From JBGPFS01 sp041483455 (GTDB taxonomy: Bacteria; Chloroflexota; Limnocylindria; Limnocylindrales; CSP1-4): 7,222 bases of DNA. A program made the position numbers and the translations under genes. Positions 1-4,119 of the stretch are shown one piece after another (position 1 is the stretch's first letter; each line of letters opens with the position of its first letter). The stretch covers positions 1-7,222 of the forward strand of contig JBGPFS010000125.1 of assembly GCA_041483455.1 (NCBI GenBank), given 5' to 3'. The notes beneath the pieces were generated by a model. It saw only the letters and a program-made list of their open reading frames with translations. It was not told the DNA's origin and ran no database searches.

Positions 1-2
1 TG

Positions 3-467
3 TACGGGGCGATCATCGGCGGGTGGATGCACGCGGCACCGCTGGCAACGCGGTATCTGAACGCGGTGACGGAGCGGTATCGGGGAGCACGGGGTGTCGC
101 GGCAGGGCGGATCGACCCCCGAGTCGTGCCCGTGCTGGTCCGAACCGCGGACGACAGGGGATCGCCGTCATCGCGTCGACGATTGCTCGAGCCTGCGGTG
201 GCGGCCGTGCCCGAGCTCGGCTGGTTACGCCTCAACCTCGCAGCCGCCTTCTTGGCTGAGGGTCGCGGTGCGGAGGCGGAGACCGAACTTCGCCGCGGGC
301 TCGCCGGCTCCGTCGATGATGACGTCCGGTCCTCGATCCTCGTGCAGCTCGCACTGGCCGCGGGTTGGGAGAGCGAGCCTGGGCGACGTATGGCCGAGGA
401 GGCACTCGCGCTCACGGGCAACATCGCTGCACAAGCGTCTGCCATCGTCGGGCTTGCCTCTCGTTGA
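3..467 (+). CDS. C-terminal part of a helical-repeat (TPR-like) protein, truncated by the window edge
   Basis: The frame is open from the first full codon to a TGA at 465-467, giving 154 visible residues. The first in-frame ATG (27-29) has no clear ribosome binding site and the frame stays open ahead of it, so the true start is probably outside the window. The region around visible residues 70-145 is Ala/Leu/Glu-rich amphipathic helix, including LGWLRLNLAAAFLAEGRG followed by AEAETELRRGL and RRMAEEALAL. This has the spacing and small-residue pattern of tetratricopeptide repeats (inference, not a motif match). No catalytic motif, signal peptide or membrane segment is visible in this part. Function is unknown; a protein-protein interaction role would suit TPR-like helices. 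If the tRNA-Cys fragment downstream marks an integrated element, this gene would lie inside it. Confidence 0.6.
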   Translation, partial: YGAIIGGWMHAAPLATRYLNAVTERYRGARGVAAGRIDPRVVPVLVRTADDRGSPSSRRRLLEPAVAAVPELGWLRLNLAAAFLAEGRGAEAETELRRGLAGSVDDDVRSSILVQLALAAGWESEPGRRMAEEALALTGNIAAQASAIVGLASR

Positions 468-490
468 AGCGCTGCTGCCGACTGACGGAA

Positions 491-530
491 CTTGGGATTC
501 CATGGACAGATCTTGCGATTCCACGGGCAG
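491..530. repeat. Imperfect tandem direct repeat, 21-base period
   Basis: Two 19-base copies (491-509 and 512-530) agree at 16 of 19 positions; the first begins CTTGGGATTCCATGG and the second CTTGCGATTCCACGG. They lie just downstream of the helical-repeat gene's stop codon, in DNA with no supported gene. The 21-base period is two helical turns, which would suit a dimeric or tandem protein-binding site. A decayed coding repeat is the alternative. No function can be assigned. Confidence 0.5.
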
Positions 531-559
531 AAAGCTGGGACCCGCTCGGCCACAACCCC

Positions 560-587
560 GAGATCCCACACGTAAGTGTGAAGTCTC
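560..587. repeat. Short hairpin-forming inverted repeat
   Basis: CACAC (567-571) and GTGTG (576-580) pair around a GTAA tetraloop. An outer GAGA/TCTC stem (560-563 with 584-587) is separated by a 3x3 internal loop. No T-run follows, so it is a poor intrinsic terminator. It could still be a processing stem at the end of the upstream transcript, or part of a mobile-element end. Confidence 0.4.
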
Positions 588-606
588 ATAGAAGTGTCCT
601 CGAAAC

Positions 607-628
607 GGATCGGATCCAGGACCGGTCC
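607..628. repeat. Two adjacent palindromes
   Basis: GGATCGGATCC (607-617, palindromic around a central G) is followed by the perfect 10-base palindrome GGACCGGTCC (619-628). Adjacent palindromes in a gene-free stretch may be protein-binding sites or element ends. Short GC-rich palindromes also arise by chance, so the call is descriptive only. Confidence 0.35.
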
Positions 629-659
629 CCGAAAGAGGCGTCGTAACTGCGCGGATTGG

Positions 660-968
660 CTACTGCCAGGCGAGGCGCAGGGTGCCGAGCAGCAGGCCCA
701 ACACGATCAGCCAGGCCAAGACGATGATCACCCCGACGATCGCCGCACCGACTGCGAAGCCGATGCCGAACCTGACGGCGGTCCCAGCTGTGAAGCGCAC
801 TTCAGTGCTGGGTGGGGTTGGGACCGGGTCCAAAGGCAGACGGTCTGCGGGCCGACCGCTCGGGTCGTATGAATGCCCGCACATATGGCAGAAGCGAGCG
901 TTCGGTGCGCTGATGGCGCGACAGCTCGGGCCGAACGGCGGTGACGCCATCATGACCCCCGGATACAT
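660..968 (-). CDS. Small membrane protein with a degenerate N-terminal zinc ribbon
   Basis: The protein is 102 residues from the ATG at 968. An internal ATG at 950 (96 residues) is preceded by a G-run about six bases upstream and is a good alternative start. Residues 12-31 read FGPSCRAISAPNARFCHMCG, very like the common bacterial zinc ribbon FCxxCG...ARFCxxCG, with Cys at 16, 27 and 30. The expected first Cys is Gly13, coded GGC, one base from TGC, so the site has three of four ligands and may not bind zinc. A Pro-rich linker (39-56) leads to one long hydrophobic segment or hairpin (about 66-97, AVGAAIVGVIIVLAWLIVL). Small zinc-ribbon/transmembrane proteins of this layout are common and mostly uncharacterised. 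It stands alone on the minus strand. Confidence 0.6.
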   Translation of the reverse strand: MYPGVMMASPPFGPSCRAISAPNARFCHMCGHSYDPSGRPADRLPLDPVPTPPSTEVRFTAGTAVRFGIGFAVGAAIVGVIIVLAWLIVLGLLLGTLRLAWQ

Positions 969-1260
969 CCAGCTGAAGGTGAGTTACGCCATTCTCTGCC
1001 TCTCGCCGCCGCTCGTCGGATCCACGGAACACCCGTCAGCGGATCTTCGCTACCTCTTGCGCGAAGTGACGGGCCTGACGCCGCACCGTGGCGCATTGTG
1101 CGTCTTCCGAACGGGAGCGGCCCTCTAGCGCGTCACTCCCGGCCGCTATCGGGGGGGCACGCGAGGGCGCACCTCCGTCGTGGACACAGAGCGGCCCCCG
1201 GCGAAGCGCTGCGCCTACCCGGGGTGGCGGAGGTCCACGTGCGCCAGCCGGAGAAAGACC
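969..1260. other. Gap without a supported gene
   Basis: All six frames here give only short, arginine- and proline-rich translations with no recognisable motif. The one structured piece is the inverted repeat at 1032-1073. An upstream GTG at 1180 could extend the 8-Cys gene leftward, but it has no ribosome binding site. Confidence 0.4.
1032..1073. repeat. Two-part inverted repeat (possible structured RNA or DNA hairpin)
   Basis: CCCGTCA (1032-1038) pairs perfectly with TGACGGG (1067-1073). Inside it CTTCGC (1045-1050) pairs with GCGAAG (1061-1066) around a 10-base loop. The two stems are separated by a 6-base bulge on the 5' side only and are flush on the 3' side. Thirteen base pairs in 42 bases is a strong fold for a gap, but there is no T-run and no recognised RNA family. 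Confidence 0.45.
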
Positions 1261-1434
1261 TTGGAACGCTCTGACGGGACGTGGATGTGCAACACCTGCA
1301 TGAAGGTGGCCGGCACCGAGCACGACAACCCCGAATGTCATCGATGCTCCGATTGGGGATCATGTGGGACCGACTGCACGCTGAGCCGGGTCTTCTGCCA
1401 GACCTGCGGGACCTCGTTCGCGGTCGAGGGCTAA
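1261..1434 (+). CDS. Small 8-cysteine, probably zinc-binding protein
   Basis: I chose the TTG at 1261 because GGAG (1250-1253) sits seven bases upstream; the product is 57 residues. A GTG at 1180 in the same frame gives 84 residues but lacks a ribosome binding site. Eight Cys lie in four pairs: C10-x2-C13, C26-x2-C29, C35-x3-C39 and C46-x2-C49, enough for two zinc sites. The first half, W8-x-C-x2-C then C-x2-C, resembles a RanBP2-type zinc finger, but the spacing between pairs (12 residues) and the position of the Asn do not fit exactly. There is no signal peptide or membrane segment, so it is probably cytoplasmic. I do not recognise the family. Zinc fingers of this size may bind nucleic acid or protein partners (inference). 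A probable terminator follows 21 bases after the stop. Confidence 0.5.
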   Translation: MERSDGTWMCNTCMKVAGTEHDNPECHRCSDWGSCGTDCTLSRVFCQTCGTSFAVEG

Positions 1435-1455
1435 CTGCGACTCGGACGATTGGGT

Positions 1456-1490
1456 AAGGCCGCGCCGACCGTCTTGGCGGCCTTCTTGCC
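1456..1490 (+). terminator. Possible terminator of the 8-Cys gene
   Basis: AAGGCCGC (1456-1463) pairs perfectly with GCGGCCTT (1477-1484) around a 13-base loop, starting 21 bases after the 8-Cys gene's stop. A pyrimidine-rich but interrupted tail (CTTGCC) follows instead of a clean T-run, so termination may be weak or factor-assisted. Confidence 0.45.
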
Positions 1491-1520
1491 TTCGTCCCAG
1501 CCGTCTCGTTCTGAACATCC

Positions 1521-1560
1521 GGTCTGACCTAGGGTGGGCTCGGTGCGCCTAGGTCATGCC
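1521..1560. repeat. Long inverted repeat (13-base arms, 14-base spacer)
   Basis: TGACCTAGG (1525-1533) and CCTAGGTCA (1548-1556) are perfectly complementary. The arms extend outward to 1521 and 1560 with 11 of 13 positions matching overall. The spacer is 1534-1547. It lacks a T-run. It could be an operator for a dimeric regulator, a recombination site or an insertion-element end; the sequence alone does not decide. Confidence 0.5.
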
Positions 1561-1704
1561 CAACGAGTACTACCTGGCCGCGCTAAGGGCTGTGTCAAGA
1601 CCACCCAATTCCACGCGGCTCGGAGATGTCGCCAGATGGGTGTTGTGGACGAGGCTGCACCCAAGTAGCGCAGTGGCGTGGTCGTCGGCCAGGACTGGCC
1701 TCTT

Positions 1705-1728
1705 GGTCGGGAGTTCGGTCGGGAGTTC
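1705..1728. repeat. Perfect 12-base tandem duplication
   Basis: GGTCGGGAGTTC occurs twice in direct succession (1705-1716 and 1717-1728), ending 77 bases before the tRNA-Cys fragment. Tandem sites at about this distance from an att core can be arm-type integrase or excisionase sites (inference). In one minus-strand frame it would read ELPTELPT, so a remnant of a coding repeat is also possible. Confidence 0.45.
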
Positions 1729-1805
1729 CCAGCGGAACCACCCATCCGGAGCGGCTGTAACGGTGCGTTTCACGCACGAAATGGGGGAGTCCCGAGGGCC
1801 GGGTC

Positions 1806-1853
1806 GGTCTGCAAAACCTCTATTCAGCGGTTCGAATCCGCTCGTCGCCTCCA
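1806..1853 (+). pseudogene. 3' half of tRNA-Cys(GCA), without a 5' half; probable attachment-site scar
   Basis: From the anticodon arm onward this is a normal tRNA-Cys. The anticodon loop is CTGCAAA (1809-1815, anticodon GCA at 1811-1813). The variable loop has five bases (1821-1825), the T arm is AGCGG-TTCGAAT-CCGCT (1826-1842), the acceptor 3' strand is CGTCGCC (1843-1849), the discriminator is T, and CCA is encoded (1851-1853). Upstream the match ends abruptly. Only three of five anticodon-stem pairs form (1806-1808 with 1816-1818), there is no recognisable D arm, and no GGCGACG acceptor strand lies where position 1 should be (near 1778). A break inside the anticodon stem is typical of tyrosine-integrase crossover sites. 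An integrated element duplicates the tRNA 3' half and leaves this remnant at its far end. A simple decayed tRNA gene is the alternative. Confidence 0.75.
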
Positions 1854-1857
1854 CTTC

Positions 1858-1896
1858 CTGAGCACGAACAGGCCCGCTGAGCACGACCGTCTGAGC
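1858..1896. repeat. Direct repeats next to the tRNA-Cys fragment
   Basis: CTGAGCACGA occurs at 1858-1867 and again at 1877-1886 (period 19), and the core CTGAGC recurs at 1891-1896. The first copy begins four bases after the tRNA CCA. Repeats this close to an att core could bind recombination proteins, or could be chance in a short stretch. Confidence 0.4.
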
Positions 1897-1935
1897 CCAG
1901 CGAGGAGAAACGACCCGGTGTTCTTGGCGGCCTGG

Positions 1936-1951
1936 GACGCAAACGTGCGTC
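1936..1951. repeat. Perfect hairpin GACGCA-AACG-TGCGTC
   Basis: A 6-base perfect stem with a 4-base loop lies in the gene-free DNA between the tRNA fragment and the exporter operon. No T-run is present on either side, so it is not a classical terminator. Confidence 0.35.
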
Positions 1952-2039
1952 GAGATGCGGCCTGAAGCGGTCGACGCCCGGCGACAGGTCAGGACTTCGC
2001 ACCGACTGCTTCGCCGCCGATGAGACCGAACCCGCGATA

Positions 2040-2088
2040 TCAGACGTGGGCCGATCGTTTCTCGAAGCCAACGTAGCGATACGTCTGA
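2040..2088 (-). repeat. Inverted repeats downstream of the exporter operon, possible transcript end
   Basis: TCAGACGT (2040-2047) pairs with ACGTCTGA (2081-2088) across a 33-base loop. A competing small hairpin, ACGTA-GCGA-TACGT (2071-2084), shares part of the right arm. It lies about 40 bases beyond the permease stop on the minus strand, where a terminator would be expected. There is no T-run, so the call is tentative. Confidence 0.3.
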
Positions 2089-2128
2089 GACGAAGGGCGT
2101 TGCCGCATGCGAGGGGTTGTTCGGCTCG

Positions 2129-3076
2129 TCAGCCCGGGCGCCTCTTCGACACCACGACCCCGGCGAGAGCCAGGCCGGCCAGTGAGCCGCCGGCCAACAC
2201 GAGCGCTTCGCGCGTCTCGACGAACCGGTAGCGCCCGCCGGGAACCACGAGCGCGACCATCGGGTACTTCGAGGTGCCGGTCGTCGGGTCGAACGGATCC
2301 GTGCCGTTGAAGTAGTCGTAGCCGACGAGAGTGCCGTCCGGAAGCACGAACCTCTGGTCGAAGAACAGGTCATCGGGGCCGGGCCCGCCATTGTCCATCG
2401 GGATCGTGACCGCCTCGCCCTGCAGGATCTTGTGGTGGACCTCGATACCGCCAAACAGGCCGATCGCGGCTACCAGCGCGGCCACGATCACCGCAGGCAA
2501 CGCCCGCCCCAGGAACGACCCGACCACGACGGAGACGGCGAAGATGAAGACCGCCCGGCTCGCCAGGAGGCCGCCGCGGTTCCCATAGCCGTTGAACGAG
2601 CTGGATAGGTCGGCTCCGGGGGCGCCGGGTGTGCTCGCGGCGACCAGCCGATCCGCGGCGACCCCGGCCGCGAACGTCAGAACGACCAGGACCACCAGGA
2701 TCGGGACCATCCGAGCGACGTACCACCGCCACCGTGACGGGGCGAGCGACCAGGCGAGCCGCACGGTGCCACGCTCGAGTTCGCGGGCGACGATCGGGAC
2801 TCCGAGGAAGAGCCCGATGGCGTAGGTCACGAAGAGGAGCGGTGTCAGCAGCAGACCGCCCAGCGTTTGCTGCGCCTCGTAGAACCTGCGGACGGCCTCC
2901 ACGCAGGCGGGCGGGAGGGCCCCGGCAATGGCGTAGCAGTCGGGTGCTGGGCGCAGGCTGTCGATGTACGCCGCTGCGACGAACGACGCCACGACGAGTG
3001 TCGCGATCGCAGCCCCGAACGCGAATAGCTCGAAGCGATGGAGGCGCAGGGTCAAGCGCACCCAGTCGAGCCTCAT
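2129..3076 (-). CDS. ABC-2 type transporter permease
   Basis: This 315-residue protein is the membrane subunit of the exporter whose ATPase is encoded just upstream. Hydrophobic segments lie near residues 17-38, 72-95, 119-140, 170-188, 190-210 and 287-309, six in all, the usual number for ABC-2 permeases. After the second segment comes ARELERGTVRLAWS and SRWRWYVAR, which matches the conserved AREhExGTxRLxW...TRxRW cytoplasmic motif of this family. A large polar loop (about 211-286) precedes the last segment and should face outside the cell. The ATG overlaps the ATPase stop as ATGA (3073-3076), so the two are translationally coupled. Family knowledge points to export of a small molecule, peptide or lipid-like compound; the substrate cannot be read from the sequence. 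Low-complexity decay begins right after its stop. Confidence 0.88.
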   Translation of the reverse strand: MRLDWVRLTLRLHRFELFAFGAAIATLVVASFVAAAYIDSLRPAPDCYAIAGALPPACVEAVRRFYEAQQTLGGLLLTPLLFVTYAIGLFLGVPIVARELERGTVRLAWSLAPSRWRWYVARMVPILVVLVVLTFAAGVAADRLVAASTPGAPGADLSSSFNGYGNRGGLLASRAVFIFAVSVVVGSFLGRALPAVIVAALVAAIGLFGGIEVHHKILQGEAVTIPMDNGGPGPDDLFFDQRFVLPDGTLVGYDYFNGTDPFDPTTGTSKYPMVALVVPGGRYRFVETREALVLAGGSLAGLALAGVVVSKRRPG

Positions 3077-3969
3077 GCGGCACGCTCCACGGGCGTGCTC
3101 GCCGGCCTGGGCACGCGTGCCGCTGCGAGGTGGCCGAGGACGACCTCCTCGAGCGTGGCCGGGCGTCCGCCCACGGCCGCGTCTCCCCGGACCAGGCTGA
3201 GGCGCTCACCGGCCGGACCCGGGAACAGCCCGACGACCGATCCGGCCGGCGGGGCGGCGGGCGCGCCATCGGAGTCCGTTGCGCTGGCCGCCTCGATGAC
3301 GCGGTGCTCGGCGATGGCGCCGGCGATCGAGAGGTCGAGGAGCGTCCGACCGGCGCCGAGGACGAGCAGCCGGTCGCAGGCCTGCTCGATATCGGTGATG
3401 ACGTGCGACGAGAGGAGCGCGGTCGCGCCGTCGGCACGGACCGCGTTCACCAGGACGTGGAGGAACTCGCGGCGGGCCAGCGGGTCGAGGCTCGCGAGCG
3501 GTTCGTCGAGAAGGAGGACTGGCGCCCGCGCCCCCAGCGCGAGCGCCAGTCCGACCTGCGCCTGCTGCCCTCCGGACAGCTCATCGGCGCGGGATGTGAG
3601 CGCGATCTCGAGATCGTCGAGTCGGCGTCGGGCAAGCCCCGGGTCGAAGCCGGGCCGGAGCGAGCTCGCCAGCCGCACGTGCTCGTCGACCGTCAGTTCG
3701 CGGTACAGCGACGGCGCCTGGGGGACGTACCCGATACGCCGGATCGCCCCGCCTCGGTCGCGCCACGGGTCGATGCCGTCGACGTGGAGGCGGCCCTCCA
3801 TCGGTCGATCGAACCCGACCCACGCCTTGAGCAGCGTTGACTTCCCCGAGCCGTTCGGCCCGACGAGGGCCGTGATGCTGCCATCGGGGACCGAGACATC
3901 GACATGGCGGAGCGCCCAACGCCGACGCCCGTAGCGCTTGCCGATGTCGTGCGTCTCCAGGACGGCCAT
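3073..3969 (-). CDS. ABC transporter ATP-binding protein
   Basis: The ATPase has 298 residues and powers the permease encoded downstream. All nucleotide-binding motifs are intact: Walker A GPNGSGKST (37-45), Q-loop YVPQ (81-84), signature LSGGQ (131-135), Walker B VLLLDEP (151-157), D-loop SLD (160-162) and switch His189 in SSHV. The C-terminal tail (about 210-298) is Ala/Gly/Pro-rich and poorly conserved, as is common in ABC-2 exporters. The ATG at 3967-3969 is fixed by a strong AGGAGG (3975-3980 on the plus strand), five bases away. A much longer open frame continues upstream to 5817 but is the antisense shadow of the kinase gene. The operon diverges from the kinase and regulator genes, with 147 bases between the starts. 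Confidence 0.93.
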   Translation of the reverse strand: MAVLETHDIGKRYGRRRWALRHVDVSVPDGSITALVGPNGSGKSTLLKAWVGFDRPMEGRLHVDGIDPWRDRGGAIRRIGYVPQAPSLYRELTVDEHVRLASSLRPGFDPGLARRRLDDLEIALTSRADELSGGQQAQVGLALALGARAPVLLLDEPLASLDPLARREFLHVLVNAVRADGATALLSSHVITDIEQACDRLLVLGAGRTLLDLSIAGAIAEHRVIEAASATDSDGAPAAPPAGSVVGLFPGPAGERLSLVRGDAAVGGRPATLEEVVLGHLAAARVPRPASTPVERAA

Positions 3970-4013
3970 CGTTCCCTCCTCGTGGCCGGTGCATCCGACG
4001 CCCCGGTGCGCCG

Positions 4014-4041
4014 ATGGTAGGTGTTGGGACGGCCGTGACGG
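4014..4041 (-). promoter_or_regulatory. Weak candidate promoter of the exporter operon
   Basis: On the minus strand TACCAT (4014-4019) fits TAnnnT. A poor -35 (CCGTCA, 4036-4041) lies 16 bases upstream. Transcription would start near 4007, leaving a leader of about 38 bases that carries the AGGAGG site. The -35 matches only three consensus positions, so a regulator may be needed for activity. Confidence 0.25.
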
Positions 4042-4101
4042 ACCCCGGGCTTCCCCGCCGGCCGTTCCGGGATTCCCCGGACCCAGCTGCGCATCGACCT
4101 C

Positions 4102-4119
4102 TGCTACTGTCGGACCGTG
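4102..4119 (+). promoter_or_regulatory. Extended -10 promoter giving a leaderless kinase transcript
   Basis: TGCTACTGT (4102-4110) is a TGnTAnnnT extended -10. Six bases later is the GTG start codon at 4117, exactly where transcription should begin. No ribosome binding site precedes the GTG. Together these predict a leaderless mRNA, which is common in Actinomycetota and related GC-rich lineages. No clear -35 is visible, as expected for an extended -10 promoter. Confidence 0.5.

Larger units (their letters stand above)
1435..1805. other. Gene-free stretch ahead of the tRNA-Cys fragment
   Basis: No frame gives a convincing protein. The stretch holds a terminator-like stem (1456-1484), a 40-base inverted repeat (1521-1560) and a perfect 12-base tandem duplication (1705-1728), and it runs into the truncated tRNA-Cys. 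Decayed DNA or regulatory and attachment DNA at the end of an integrated element would fit. Confidence 0.4.

Noticed and set aside
1593..1598. Minus-strand TTGACA resembling a -35 box
   Set aside because: No TAnnnT lies 16-18 bases downstream and no gene follows on that strand.
1626..1633. GGCGACAT on the minus strand, like the 5' end of a tRNA-Cys
   Set aside because: It is in the opposite orientation to the 3' half, and no convincing D arm or anticodon arm follows it, so it cannot complete the tRNA.
1820..2071. Minus-strand open frame whose translation ends in GGDERIRTAE
   Set aside because: This is the familiar false protein produced by translating the reverse strand of a tRNA 3' end; it lies over the tRNA-Cys fragment and has no other support.
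1570..2454. Minus-strand 294-residue open frame
   Set aside because: It crosses the permease gene in another frame and the tRNA-Cys fragment; its middle part includes a translated tRNA sequence.
2629..3840. Plus-strand 403-residue open frame
   Set aside because: It is antisense to the permease and ATPase genes, very rich in Arg, and has no recognisable motif.
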